DNA of 35,550 nucleotides from an uncultured Saprospirales bacterium (GCA_937926355.1 CALAZP010000251.1:1-35550), one strand, 5' to 3'. Positions 1 to 8,512 are shown, numbered from the stretch's first letter. Program-made: numbers and translations. The notes: generated by a model from the sequence alone, not told the origin.

Positions 1-1
1 G

Positions 2-940
2 CTTCTACCTATGTTGCTGCTCCCTGTAGGTATTTCATCTATTGTGGTCATCAGCCTTAAAATAATTGGAATATTGCTTCTGATGTTTGTATTCCTAAAC
101 ATCCTCAAAATATTTGTCGCTTATGGGATCCTTATAACAGAAAGAACCGACAGTAAATTGGATGACCAATTGGTACCCATAGCGGAAAAAGTGCTCAAGG
201 GCCTTATTATCATTGCCGCAATCATAAGTATTTTGCAGGTTTTGGAAGTCAATATTACGGCTTTAATTGCCGGCCTTTCAATTGGAGGTTTAGCAGTGGC
301 ATTAGCAGCACAAGACACTATTAAAAATCTCTTTGGCTCCTTGACTATTTTTTTAGATCGGCCATTTCAAATTGGAGATTGGATTAGATTTTCAGGTGTC
401 GATGGATCTGTCGAACAGGTGGGCTTGAGAAGTGCCCGCATTCGAACTTTCGATAATTCCTTAGTTTATATACCTAATGGCAAACTAGCCGATATGGTAA
501 TTGACAATTTTGGATTAAGAAATTACAGAAAATTTAAAACCACTATTTCTTTGACTTACGATACCCCTCCTGCTCTCATTCAGAAATTTGTAGAAGGTCT
601 TAGGGCTATTGTAGAAAACCATCCCGCAACAAGAAAAGATTATATTGAAATCCATCTTAATGAAATGTCCGCTTATTCGTTGGACATTCTTTTTTATATC
701 TTTTTCGAGGTTCCCTCCTATTCTAAAGAATTAGAATCGAGACACCAAATCATTATGGCTATATTGGAACTTGGTCAATTATTAGGCGTTCGGTTTGCTT
801 TCCCATCTTCTACTATGTATGTAGAAGATTTTCCAGAGAAGAAAACCAAAATCCCTGACTATTCTAACGAGCTAGAAACGGCTGAGGATAAATTGACCAA
901 ATGGATTACTCAATACAAGAGCAAGATTGGAGAATCTTAG
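2..940 (+). CDS. MscS-family mechanosensitive channel, 5' end cut by window
   Basis: Small-conductance mechanosensitive channel of the inner membrane, releasing solutes on hypo-osmotic shock. The frame is open to the left edge, so the ATG at 11 is probably internal and more N-terminal transmembrane helices are likely missing. Counting from that ATG, two hydrophobic helices (about 5-40 and 62-85) precede the Gly/Ala-rich pore helix (about 86-107, with IAGLSIGGLAVALAAQ), then the MscS beta domain (FLDRPFQIGDWIRF, followed by VEQVGLRSARIRTFDNSLVYIPN in part) and a mixed alpha/beta C-terminal domain. These are the core signatures of the family. The last four bases overlap the convergent rho gene. 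The family call is firm; the gating stimulus and full length cannot be seen. Confidence 0.9.
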   Translation, partial: LLPMLLLPVGISSIVVISLKIIGILLLMFVFLNILKIFVAYGILITERTDSKLDDQLVPIAEKVLKGLIIIAAIISILQVLEVNITALIAGLSIGGLAVALAAQDTIKNLFGSLTIFLDRPFQIGDWIRFSGVDGSVEQVGLRSARIRTFDNSLVYIPNGKLADMVIDNFGLRNYRKFKTTISLTYDTPPALIQKFVEGLRAIVENHPATRKDYIEIHLNEMSAYSLDILFYIFFEVPSYSKELESRHQIIMAILELGQLLGVRFAFPSSTMYVEDFPEKKTKIPDYSNELETAEDKLTKWITQYKSKIGES

Positions 941-2526
941 CCATTCATGGAATTCAAAAATTCCTCATTACTTGAAGTACTCACTAGGTGTTTTCTAATA
1001 AACTCCATAGCTTCATCGGGTTTCATATCTGCCAAATGATTTCGAAGGATAAACATTCGTTGGAGGGTATCCTTATCTAATAGTAAATCATCCCTTCTCG
1101 TACTAGATTTGGTGAGGTCAACCGCTGGGTATAAACGCTTGTTGGATAATGTTCTATCCAATTGCAATTCCATATTTCCGGTACCCTTAAATTCTTCAAA
1201 TATTACACCATCCATCTTGGAACCGGTGTCGATTAAGGCTGTCGCCAAAATAGTTAAAGAACCACCATTCTCAATATTTCTGGCAGCTCCAAAGAATTTC
1301 TTGGGTTTATGGAGGGCATTAGCTTCTACACCACCTGATAAAACTTTACCAGAAGCCGGTGCTACGGTATTATATGCTCTAGCTAATCTTGTAATTGAAT
1401 CCAATAAAATCACTACATCGTGACCACTCTCTACCAGTCGCTTGGCTTTTTCTAAAACTATACCTGCAACTCTAACATGATTGTCAGCAGGTTCATCAAA
1501 AGTAGATGCCACCACCTCAGCGTTTACGCTTCGCCTCATATCTGTCACCTCTTCTGGACGCTCATCCACCAAGAGCACAATAAGGTATACCTCGGGATGG
1601 TTCTTAGAAATGGCATTAGCAACATCTTTTAATAACCAAGTTTTACCCGTTTTAGGTTGAGCTACAATCAACCCCCTTTGACCCTTGCCTATAGGAGTAA
1701 ACAAATCAATGACCCTATTCCCAAAATCTCTACCGGTAGCTGAGGTAATCAAATTAAACTTTTCGTTGGGAAATAAAGGAGTAAGATAATCAAAGGGAAC
1801 CCTTTCCCTTATGTCTTGAGGATCAACCCCGTTTATCTTTGATACTTTGAGTAAAGCAAAATATTTTTCTCCTTCTTTGGGCGGCCTGATAGCTCCTTTA
1901 ACGGTATCTCCAGTTCTCAAACCAAATAATTTAATTTGAGAGGGAGAAACATATACATCATCTGGAGAAGTTAGGTAGTTATAATCTGACGACCTCAAAA
2001 AACCGTAGCCGTCTGGCATCATCTCTAAAATACCTTCCCCTTCAATAGCACCGTCTAACTCTACATCAAATTTAGGTTTAGGTTTTTCCACTACCTTTGG
2101 GGTCTCAGCAACAGGAGCTGGTCTTTCTGACCTTTCGGAAACTTGATGGCTTTTATTTTCTTGCCTTTGCTCCTGATCCGCGTTTTTGGTTTTATTAGGA
2201 AAATTCCTTTGAGATTTATTCGACGTTGATCTTTCAGAGGCCTCTTTATCTCTGTTTTTTGCCTCTGAAACAACAGGTTCCTTTTCCTGCTTTTTTACCT
2301 CGGGTATAACTCGATCAGGTTGCCTTTCAGAAGGCTCTTTTACCTCTTTTTCAGGACGATGCTTTGGCTTTTGCTCAGATGCATTTCCCTTCACTGCTTG
2401 CTGATCTAAAATCTGATAAATTAAATCCTGCTTATTTAGTCTTTTGTATCCACTGATACCTAAAGATTCTGCTAGTTCTCTAAGTTCTGGAACCAGCATA
2501 TCATTCAATTGAAGAATGTCCAACAT
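937..2526 (-). CDS. rho: Transcription termination factor Rho
   Basis: Hexameric RNA-dependent ATPase that ends transcription and limits antisense RNA. I chose the ATG at 2526 (529 aa, beginning MLDILQLNDMLVPELRELAE, the usual Bacteroidota N-terminus) over an in-frame TTG at 2550. Order: Rho N-terminal helical domain (about 1-45), a K/E/R/Q-rich low-complexity insertion (about 46-150), the cold-shock-like RNA-binding domain with GYGFLRS, then the RecA-like ATPase with Walker A QPKTGKT (about 288-296), the Walker B region VILLDSITRLARAYN and the conserved TGSKMDGVIFEEFKGTGNME stretch. E. coli Rho is about 419 aa; the extra length is the insertion. A promoter at 2686-2714 implies a leader of about 150 bases, which would suit autoregulation, though none is demonstrated. 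The 3' end overlaps the mscS stop by four bases. Confidence 0.97.
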   Translation of the reverse strand: MLDILQLNDMLVPELRELAESLGISGYKRLNKQDLIYQILDQQAVKGNASEQKPKHRPEKEVKEPSERQPDRVIPEVKKQEKEPVVSEAKNRDKEASERSTSNKSQRNFPNKTKNADQEQRQENKSHQVSERSERPAPVAETPKVVEKPKPKFDVELDGAIEGEGILEMMPDGYGFLRSSDYNYLTSPDDVYVSPSQIKLFGLRTGDTVKGAIRPPKEGEKYFALLKVSKINGVDPQDIRERVPFDYLTPLFPNEKFNLITSATGRDFGNRVIDLFTPIGKGQRGLIVAQPKTGKTWLLKDVANAISKNHPEVYLIVLLVDERPEEVTDMRRSVNAEVVASTFDEPADNHVRVAGIVLEKAKRLVESGHDVVILLDSITRLARAYNTVAPASGKVLSGGVEANALHKPKKFFGAARNIENGGSLTILATALIDTGSKMDGVIFEEFKGTGNMELQLDRTLSNKRLYPAVDLTKSSTRRDDLLLDKDTLQRMFILRNHLADMKPDEAMEFIRKHLVSTSSNEEFLNSMNG

Positions 2527-2685
2527 TTTGGTTTGGTTGTTTTGTCGCAATCAAAAATTACAATTACTCCTAAGTTTAAGAGTGTTATCACTAATCGCTC
2601 GATTTATTAAAAATGGAAGACGATAATGCGATGGGTAGAAACAAACACCTATTATCTCGGTGCAATATTCACATTAATATCGATG

Positions 2686-2714
2686 CAAAAGTAAGTTTAA
2701 ATTTTGACATCAAA
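2686..2714 (-). promoter_or_regulatory. Predicted rho promoter
   Basis: Read on the minus strand: TTTG (2714-2711), a 17-base spacer, then TACTTTTG (2693-2686). This fits the Bacteroidota consensus of a TTG-type -33 element and TAnnTTTG at -7. The start point would be near 2679, leaving about 150 bases of leader before the rho ATG. Confidence 0.6.
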
Positions 2715-2717
2715 TAG

Positions 2718-2725
2718 TATATTTG
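2718..2725 (+). promoter_or_regulatory. Predicted serS promoter -7 box
   Basis: TATATTTG matches TAnnTTTG and lies 55 bases before the serS ATG. No clear -33 TTG is seen at the right distance. It lies back-to-back with the rho promoter, so the two polymerases would compete for the same DNA. Confidence 0.5.
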
Positions 2726-2780
2726 CAAAAATTTAATTTTTTTGAGTTTTTATCCTAAAGGATTTATAAAATAGTGAAAA

Positions 2781-4058
2781 ATGCTAGAGCTTTCTTTAAT
2801 TAGGGAAAATAAGAGTTTGGTTGTAGAGGGATTAAGAAAGAGAAATTGGGGCGCAGAAGAATTAGCTATCATCGACCAAATCATTACTCTCGATGACCAA
2901 AGGAAAAAACTCCAAACCGATTTAGATGCCTTACTTGCAGAAAGAAATAAGCTATCTAAAGAAATTGGTGATTTGTTTAAGGTCGGTAAACAAGCTGAGG
3001 CTTCAGTGGCAAAAGACAAAGTTGCTACCATAAAAGATGAGGTCACTGCTATAGAAAGTTTACACAAACAAGCGGAAGAAGATCTTACAAACCTACTTTT
3101 AAAAGTACCTAATATACCCCACCCCAGTGTTCCTGCTGGCGAAGATGAAAAAAGCAACGAGTTGCATAAACCCTGGCCTAATCCATTCCCTAAACTTGGT
3201 GAAGAAGCAATTCCTCATTGGGAATTAGCTAACAACTTTAATTTGTTTGATTTAGAACTTGGAACAAAAATAACTGGACCAGGATTTCCAGTTTTTAGAG
3301 GGAAAGGTGCACGTTTGGAACGAGGTATGATTAATTTTTTCCTAGATCGAGCTATTGAAGCAGGTTATGAAGAAATTATGCCGCCTATTTTAGTCAATGG
3401 AGACACCGCCATGGCGACCGGACAGCTACCTGATAAGGAAGCTCAAATGTACCACACCGAAAAAGACCAACTTTATCTAATTCCAACTGCGGAAGTTCCA
3501 GTAACTAATATCTACAGAAATGTCATTCTAAACGAGGGTGATTTTCCAATAAAACTGACTGCGTATACTCCTTGCTTCAGGCGTGAAGCAGGTTCTTACG
3601 GTGCTGATGTTAGAGGTTTAAATAGAGTACATCAATTTGATAAAGTTGAAATTGTACGGATTGAACATCCAGAGAAATCATATGATGCCTTAGAAGAAAT
3701 GGTAAGCCATGTGGAAGCCTTGCTAGTTTCATTAGATCTCCCGTACAGGATCCTTAAATTATGTGGAGGGGATATGGGATTCACCTCTGCACTTACCTAC
3801 GATTTCGAGGTGTATTCAGCTGCCCAAAAAAGATGGCTGGAGGTAAGTTCAGTTTCTAATTTTGAAACCTATCAGTCTAATAGACTGAAATTAAGATTTA
3901 AAGACGGAAAGCATACCAGGTTGGCTCATACCTTGAATGGAAGTGCATTGGCATTAGCCAGGATTGTTGCTGCAATATTAGAAAACAACCAAACTGTTGA
4001 AGGCATTATCATCCCTGAAATTTTAAGGCCATACGTTGGATTTTCAGTAATTGAATAA
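2781..4058 (+). CDS. serS: Seryl-tRNA synthetase
   Basis: Class II aminoacyl-tRNA synthetase that charges tRNA-Ser (and tRNA-Sec where present) in the cytoplasm. The 425 aa length is normal. The N-terminal 110 residues form the long antiparallel coiled-coil arm (Lys/Glu-rich) that grips the tRNA variable arm. The class II core follows: the AMATGQLPD region, motif 2 around YTPCFRREAGSYGADVRGLNR in part (about 261-280), and motif 3 NGSALALARIVAAILEN (about 386-402), ending in the usual IPEILRPYVG tail. It starts at an ATG following a TAnnTTTG box and is divergent from rho. Nothing about it is abnormal. Confidence 0.98.
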   Translation: MLELSLIRENKSLVVEGLRKRNWGAEELAIIDQIITLDDQRKKLQTDLDALLAERNKLSKEIGDLFKVGKQAEASVAKDKVATIKDEVTAIESLHKQAEEDLTNLLLKVPNIPHPSVPAGEDEKSNELHKPWPNPFPKLGEEAIPHWELANNFNLFDLELGTKITGPGFPVFRGKGARLERGMINFFLDRAIEAGYEEIMPPILVNGDTAMATGQLPDKEAQMYHTEKDQLYLIPTAEVPVTNIYRNVILNEGDFPIKLTAYTPCFRREAGSYGADVRGLNRVHQFDKVEIVRIEHPEKSYDALEEMVSHVEALLVSLDLPYRILKLCGGDMGFTSALTYDFEVYSAAQKRWLEVSSVSNFETYQSNRLKLRFKDGKHTRLAHTLNGSALALARIVAAILENNQTVEGIIIPEILRPYVGFSVIE

Positions 4059-4143
4059 ATATTTCTACTTATGGTTTTAAGAAACTTTTTCTCAAATATT
4101 TTGGTTTATTAATTCTACTTAATGATGTTAAAAAACTAATAAA

Positions 4144-4827
4144 ATGGGTGGATATATTCTAATAACTATTTTGGTTTCAATTGTCGGTTTCGTCGTACAA
4201 GGAAGACTGAAATCAAAGTTTTCAAAATACAGTCGTCTTGCCATCAGCAGTAGAATGAGTGGTGCTGAAATTGCAAGAGAAATGCTTCATTACTACGGCA
4301 TTCATGATGTCAGTATTGTTGAGGGAAGAGGAATGCTTACCGACCATTATAACCCAGCAAGTAAGACCGTTTCACTTAGCCCGGATGTGTATAGAGGTGC
4401 CAGTATTGCAGCAGCGGCGGTAGCGGCACATGAATGCGGTCATGCCGTTCAGCATGCTAAAGCATACACTTGGTTGCAACTCAGATCATCATTGGTGCCT
4501 ATTGTAAGCATAGCTTCTAACCTGCAACAATATTTATTAATGGCTGCTCTCGGTTTTTTTGGAATGGGAGGTGGTCAGACATTATTGCTAATAACCATTA
4601 TCGCGTTTGCTATAACTACAGCTTTCGCATTGATTACCCTACCTGTAGAATTCGACGCAAGCAGAAGAGCTTTAGTTTGGCTGAACCAAGCCAGAATAAC
4701 GCAAGGTGCTGAACAGGAAGGTGCCAAAGATGCTTTATGGTGGGCAGCTATGACATACGTTGCATCTGCTTTAGGAGCTTTAGTGACATTGGTCTATTTA
4801 ATTATGAGATTTAACGGAAACGATTAA
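4144..4827 (+). CDS. Membrane zinc metallopeptidase, YugP-like (Zn_peptidase_2 family)
   Basis: Predicted inner-membrane zinc peptidase of 227 aa. The zinc motif HECGH is at residues 96-100 in AAHECGHAVQHA, next to a hydrophobic segment. Hydrophobic spans are visible at about 1-18, 112-137, 145-170 and 195-220. The downstream EFDASRRALVWL stretch is typical of this family and probably supplies the third metal ligand (inference). Substrates are not known for most members; a role in membrane protein quality control is only a guess. It lies 85 bases after serS and 19 bases before frr on the same strand, so co-transcription with frr is likely. Family assignment rests on motif and length. Confidence 0.85.
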   Translation: MGGYILITILVSIVGFVVQGRLKSKFSKYSRLAISSRMSGAEIAREMLHYYGIHDVSIVEGRGMLTDHYNPASKTVSLSPDVYRGASIAAAAVAAHECGHAVQHAKAYTWLQLRSSLVPIVSIASNLQQYLLMAALGFFGMGGGQTLLLITIIAFAITTAFALITLPVEFDASRRALVWLNQARITQGAEQEGAKDALWWAAMTYVASALGALVTLVYLIMRFNGND

Positions 4828-4846
4828 CCCCACAAAAAGGATAACC

Positions 4847-5413
4847 ATGCAACAAGAGGAAATTCAACTATTCCTAGAGGAGGCAGAAATTTCAATGTCA
4901 GGTTCCATAGAACACTTACAAAAAGAACTTTCAAAGGTTCGAGCAGGTAAGGCATCCGTAAATATGGTAAGTGATATTGTAGTTCCCTATTATGGGACTC
5001 CAACTGCCTTAAATCAGGTAGCTAATGTATCCACTTCCGATGCAAGGACTCTTATCATTCAACCATGGGAAAAATCAATGTTAGCTCCTATAGAAAAATC
5101 TATTTTTGAGGCCAATTTAGGTGTCACTCCTCAGAATGACGGAGAAATTATTAGAATTTCTATTCCTCCTGTTACAGAAGAAAGAAGAAAAGAATTGGTA
5201 AAAAATGCTAAAAATTATGGAGAAGAAGCAAAAGTCTCCATAAGAAATGCTCGCAGGGATGCTATGGAGGGGATTAAAAAAGGAGTCAAAGAAGGTTATC
5301 CAGAGGATGAAGGCAAAAAACTAGAACAAAATATTCAACAAATGACCGACTCCTTCTCTGAAAAAGTCGAAAAATTAGTTTCTGCCAAAGAAAACGATAT
5401 TTTGACCATTTGA
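4847..5413 (+). CDS. frr: Ribosome recycling factor
   Basis: RRF, 188 aa, which with EF-G splits the post-termination ribosome into subunits. The normal length is about 185 aa. Recognisable stretches: LQKELSKVRAGKASVNMV (N-terminal part of the three-helix bundle), VPYYGTPTALNQVANVS (start of the beta domain), the IRISIPPVTEERRKELVKNA hinge region, and the C-terminal helix with RNARRDAM and EGYPEDEGKKLE. In many bacteria frr follows pyrH; here it follows a membrane peptidase gene by 19 bases. The ATG start is clear. No terminator is seen before rpmH, which has its own promoter box. Confidence 0.97.
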   Translation: MQQEEIQLFLEEAEISMSGSIEHLQKELSKVRAGKASVNMVSDIVVPYYGTPTALNQVANVSTSDARTLIIQPWEKSMLAPIEKSIFEANLGVTPQNDGEIIRISIPPVTEERRKELVKNAKNYGEEAKVSIRNARRDAMEGIKKGVKEGYPEDEGKKLEQNIQQMTDSFSEKVEKLVSAKENDILTI

Positions 5414-5470
5414 TATTGAATTATATTCATCTTTAATTTCATTTTTATACAGCCGTTTACCAAAAAAAAT

Positions 5471-5478
5471 TATCTTTG
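5471..5478 (+). promoter_or_regulatory. Predicted rpmH promoter -7 box
   Basis: TATCTTTG matches TAnnTTTG 38 bases before the rpmH ATG. No convincing -33 TTG lies 17-23 bases upstream. Its position between frr and rpmH suggests rpmH is transcribed on its own. Confidence 0.5.
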
Positions 5479-5516
5479 CACCCCACATTGTTTTGACAAG
5501 ATAAATTGAGCATATA

Positions 5517-5672
5517 ATGAAACGTACTTATCAGCCATCAAGAAGAAAAAGAGCTAACAAGCATGGCTTCAGATCTAGGATGAGTTCTAAGAATGGAAGA
5601 AAAGTTTTAGCAAGAAGACGTGCAAAAGGACGTCATAAGTTAACGGTATCGGATGAGAGGAGATTAAAATAA
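5517..5672 (+). CDS. rpmH: Ribosomal protein bL34
   Basis: A 51-residue, very basic protein of the large ribosomal subunit. It starts MKRTYQPSRRKRANKHGFRS and ends GRHKLTVSDERRLK, matching the bL34 family along its whole length (usual length 44-53 aa). It is preceded by a TAnnTTTG box. Unlike many bacteria, rpmH is not followed by rnpA (RNase P protein); the next gene is convergent and its stop lies inside rpmH, so the two overlap by nine bases. Confidence 0.97.
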   Translation: MKRTYQPSRRKRANKHGFRSRMSSKNGRKVLARRRAKGRHKLTVSDERRLK

Positions 5673-7463
5673 GTCTCCTCTTAGTTCTCTGTATTTTTTT
5701 CTTGCATTTACAGCCAATGTGCTCGACGAATATTCCAAAAACAATCTCTCATACCAAGCTTGTGCTTTTGGTAAATCACCTAGTTGCATCTCATAGGTTT
5801 CGGCAATCGCCAGGATACAATTATCAGTTTTAATTTCGTCGGGGAATTTTTCAATTAACCTTTCATAGATATTTATCATGTCGCTATACCTTCTCTGGAG
5901 GAAGGCAATCTTTCCTTTGAAAAACATGACATCATCCTCTAATTGATGATTAGGAAATTTTATTAAAATACTATCTAATTGACGCAAGCTTGCATCATAG
6001 CGATTTCTAAAAGTAAGTAACTCAGCATCCGCGTACATTTGCAATGCGATTGCCGTAGTATCTAATCCAAGATTGTCCATTATAAACACAGACAAATCCA
6101 ACGCATCATTGGCAATAACCCTCGAAGTAGCCGTTTTAAGAATTTCAAATTGGGCCTGCGCCCATTCAAAATCTCCGGAATAATAGGAAAGCCTAGCATT
6201 TCTAAATCTTGCCTCTTGCCCCACTACATCTTCTTTGAATGCTTTATCTACCTGCGAGTACAATAAGGTGGCCTCCCAAATCTCACCCACCATAAGATTA
6301 TAATCTCCTAAACTTAATTTAGCTTGAGCTTCCAGGTAAGGTGATAAATTTGGAAGCGCCAGCATACTATTTAATTCTTCAATAGCTCCATTCAAATCAT
6401 TTAAATAAAGGGCTTTTAATTCAGCTAATTCCAAAATGATATTGGCAGATAAATAAGATTTCCCAAACTCGTCTAAGAATTCTTGATAAGCCAACTGCAA
6501 GTCCTTAAGTTCATTCATGGAATAGTTTGCACCATCTACAACTGCCTCTTTTCGATACTTTAAGGCAGATCTTTTAGCATCAAGGTAAAAGGGAGATTGC
6601 ACCCCTTTATTTTTTACTATATAATCAAATCCTTCTATCGCAATTTTATATTCTTGATCCTTGCCAATGATTTCAGCAATTTCATAGACCCTTCCACCAT
6701 TTTCATTTAATCTTTTATCCAAAGCCATACTTTGAATCATGGCAAAGCGGTAATTTTTCCTTTGAACGAAAACCCAAATTAATAGCTCGTTAAATGGAAT
6801 AATGGCATCTGACTTTTGAATCCTCTTTAGTAATTGAGCTTGTAAGATTTCGTAATCATCCTCAAACAAGAATTGCTGAAAAAGAGTTTGTAAACTGCCT
6901 AATCTATCTGGATTAACCTCTAGACTGTTTAAAAAAGAAGCAATCATATTAGAAGTATCCCCTTTTCTTCTATACAAGTCCCCTAGATTGTAAGAGAATA
7001 TATAGGGATCCTTTAACAGGTTACCGCCCTTTATTAAAGTTCGAATCGCATAATCATATAGGGTATTATTTGCAAAATAATTGGCCAGAATAAGAATATT
7101 ACCTCTATCTGGTATCAGATGATCTAAAGCCAATTCATATTGAATGTTGGCTTCTTCCTCATTGAATTGCTTCTCAAATAATTGACCATAAAGGACTCTA
7201 ATTTTACTTTTTGTAGGATTTTTTCTGAGCTCTCTTTTTAAAAATTTTTCCGCTTCCCCAAAATCCTCCATCAAAAACAAACAATCGATATACCGCTCTA
7301 AATAATAGTCATTAGATTCATTTTGACTAAATAACTGTTGGTACAATACAGCTGCCTTTTCATAATCACCATTGCGATAATACTGAAGTGCCAATCGATT
7401 TTCTTGACTAAAACCCGCGAATTGAATCAGAGCTAATACCAATATCAAAAAATGCTTCCTCAT
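5664..7463 (-). CDS. Secreted TPR-repeat protein
   Basis: A 599 aa protein with an N-terminal signal peptide (MRKHFLILVLALIQFAGFSQ), so it is likely periplasmic or outer-membrane associated. The rest is helical repeats of TPR type: for example ALQYYRNGDYEKAAVLYQQL near the start, LSLGDYNLMVGEIWEATLLY in the middle and LAIAETYEMQLGDLPKAQAWY near the end. No catalytic motif is visible. Proteins of this kind usually act as scaffolds in envelope assembly, but the partner here is unknown. It is separated from the tonB operon by a strong terminator at 7529-7560, so it is a separate transcript; I did not find a convincing promoter. Its stop codon lies inside rpmH. Confidence 0.8.
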   Translation of the reverse strand: MRKHFLILVLALIQFAGFSQENRLALQYYRNGDYEKAAVLYQQLFSQNESNDYYLERYIDCLFLMEDFGEAEKFLKRELRKNPTKSKIRVLYGQLFEKQFNEEEANIQYELALDHLIPDRGNILILANYFANNTLYDYAIRTLIKGGNLLKDPYIFSYNLGDLYRRKGDTSNMIASFLNSLEVNPDRLGSLQTLFQQFLFEDDYEILQAQLLKRIQKSDAIIPFNELLIWVFVQRKNYRFAMIQSMALDKRLNENGGRVYEIAEIIGKDQEYKIAIEGFDYIVKNKGVQSPFYLDAKRSALKYRKEAVVDGANYSMNELKDLQLAYQEFLDEFGKSYLSANIILELAELKALYLNDLNGAIEELNSMLALPNLSPYLEAQAKLSLGDYNLMVGEIWEATLLYSQVDKAFKEDVVGQEARFRNARLSYYSGDFEWAQAQFEILKTATSRVIANDALDLSVFIMDNLGLDTTAIALQMYADAELLTFRNRYDASLRQLDSILIKFPNHQLEDDVMFFKGKIAFLQRRYSDMINIYERLIEKFPDEIKTDNCILAIAETYEMQLGDLPKAQAWYERLFLEYSSSTLAVNARKKYRELRGDLF

Positions 7464-7528
7464 AGGATATTTTATTTTAAAAACATCTCATCTTCCATCC
7501 TGTTTCCCGACAGAAAAAAAAATAAATA

Positions 7529-7560
7529 AAAACGGCTGAACCAATGGATTCAGCCGTTTT
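7529..7560 (-). terminator. Intrinsic terminator after tonB
   Basis: A perfect 12-base inverted repeat, AAAACGGCTGAA / TTCAGCCGTTTT, with an 8-base loop. On the minus strand it is followed by a T-rich run (TTTATTTATTTTTTTTTC). It lies 28 bases past the tonB stop and closes the gltA-gcvH-vanZ-tonB transcript. Confidence 0.9.
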
Positions 7561-7587
7561 ATTTTAATTTATAACTGTAAAGGGTTA

Positions 7588-8499
7588 TTACTCAAGTTTG
7601 AACTTAACTGGTAGGTTGAACTGGACCTTTACAGGTCTTCCTCTTTGCTTACCTGGAATCCACTGATAGCCTTCTTGATTCATTAAATTAACTACTCTTA
7701 GCGCTTCCGCTCCGCAAGTAGCACCAATGTCTCTAACAATTTTAGCATCTGTGATAGATCCGTCTTTTTCTACAACAAATTGAATAACCACTGTGCCGTC
7801 AACTCCATTTTCCCTTGCAATTGCCGGATACTTAATATTCTTGTAAATGAATTCAAGCATCTTTCTATCGGCACAAGCTTTTTTCTCTTGCTTAGTCCCT
7901 CCAGTGTCTTCACATCCTGGGAATCTAGGCATATCTTCTACCACCTTGAATATTTCCTCCACTACAGGTTCTGGTGGTGGTGGTGGCGGTGGCGGTGGCG
8001 GCGCCTTTTCAATCACAGGAGCTTCTATTACAGTCTCCTCCTCAACGGATTGATCTACAAATTCTACCTGTTCCTCTTCGAGAATTTCTTCCTCAGGAAC
8101 CTCTTCAATTACAGGTGGTGGTGGCGGTGGTGGCGGTGGTGGTGGTTCAGCTGTACGCGGGGGCTCCATCATAATGTCCTCCTCGTATTCTAACGCTCCA
8201 TCAGGAATGTATACTACATCCTCATATTGCGTCCAACTGAATGCCAGAATCGTCAATCCCAATGATACAGCTAGACCTAGATTGAAAAAAGTTCCACTTA
8301 AGCCAAAAACATCGACTTCAGGAAATTTCGTCCTCTGTGCAGCCTTCATTGATCCTCCCACTTCCTTGTGCTTTTGCGCTAATTCTTGAGCAGATTTTTT
8401 GCCATAGGAATACCTTAAATAAACGATCAGTCCGAAAACTAAGGTAATCAGAGCAAAAATAGTTGCTGCTAAAGGTGCGCCAGCCAATGAAATATCCAT
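7588..8499 (-). CDS. TonB-type energy transducer with two N-terminal membrane segments and two polyproline tracts
   Basis: Inner-membrane protein (303 aa) that should pass proton-motive force, through ExbB/ExbD, to outer-membrane TonB-dependent transporters. Hydrophobic segments lie at about 9-28 and 70-88. After the second comes a periplasmic linker with 11 consecutive prolines (119-129), an acidic stretch, and 10 more prolines (167-176). The TonB C-terminal domain (about 205-303) carries IKYPAIARENGVDGTVVIQF and ends VKVQFNLPVKFKLE. Most Bacteroidota homologues begin near residue 51 here (MKAAQRTKFPEVD) and have one membrane segment. The ATG at 8499 is favoured because it sits only 13 bases after vanZ; Met51 at 8349 is the alternative. 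Which transporter it serves cannot be told. Confidence 0.9.
   Translation of the reverse strand: MDISLAGAPLAATIFALITLVFGLIVYLRYSYGKKSAQELAQKHKEVGGSMKAAQRTKFPEVDVFGLSGTFFNLGLAVSLGLTILAFSWTQYEDVVYIPDGALEYEEDIMMEPPRTAEPPPPPPPPPPPVIEEVPEEEILEEEQVEFVDQSVEEETVIEAPVIEKAPPPPPPPPPPEPVVEEIFKVVEDMPRFPGCEDTGGTKQEKKACADRKMLEFIYKNIKYPAIARENGVDGTVVIQFVVEKDGSITDAKIVRDIGATCGAEALRVVNLMNQEGYQWIPGKQRGRPVKVQFNLPVKFKLE
7972..8001 (-). repeat. Triplet tract coding ten prolines (tonB)
   Basis: Ten consecutive CCA/CCG codons on the minus strand (TGG/CGG on the plus strand). Runs like this normally need elongation factor P to be translated, and can vary in length by slippage. Confidence 0.9.
8113..8145 (-). repeat. 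Triplet tract coding eleven prolines (tonB)
   Basis: Eleven consecutive proline codons (CCA, CCG and one CCT) in tonB. It is interrupted by synonymous changes, which limits slippage but keeps the uninterrupted polyproline. Confidence 0.9.
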
Positions 8500-8512
8500 A
8501 CTGACTAGGGTT

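Noticed and set aside
1109..1423. 104-codon open frame opposite rho
   Set aside because: Shadow of the highly conserved Rho ATPase domain; no similarity to known families and no start signals.
7780..8389. Several open frames opposite tonB, some poly-Gly or poly-Trp/Arg
   Set aside because: They are produced by the proline triplet runs and acidic codons of tonB read on the other strand; composition is not protein-like.
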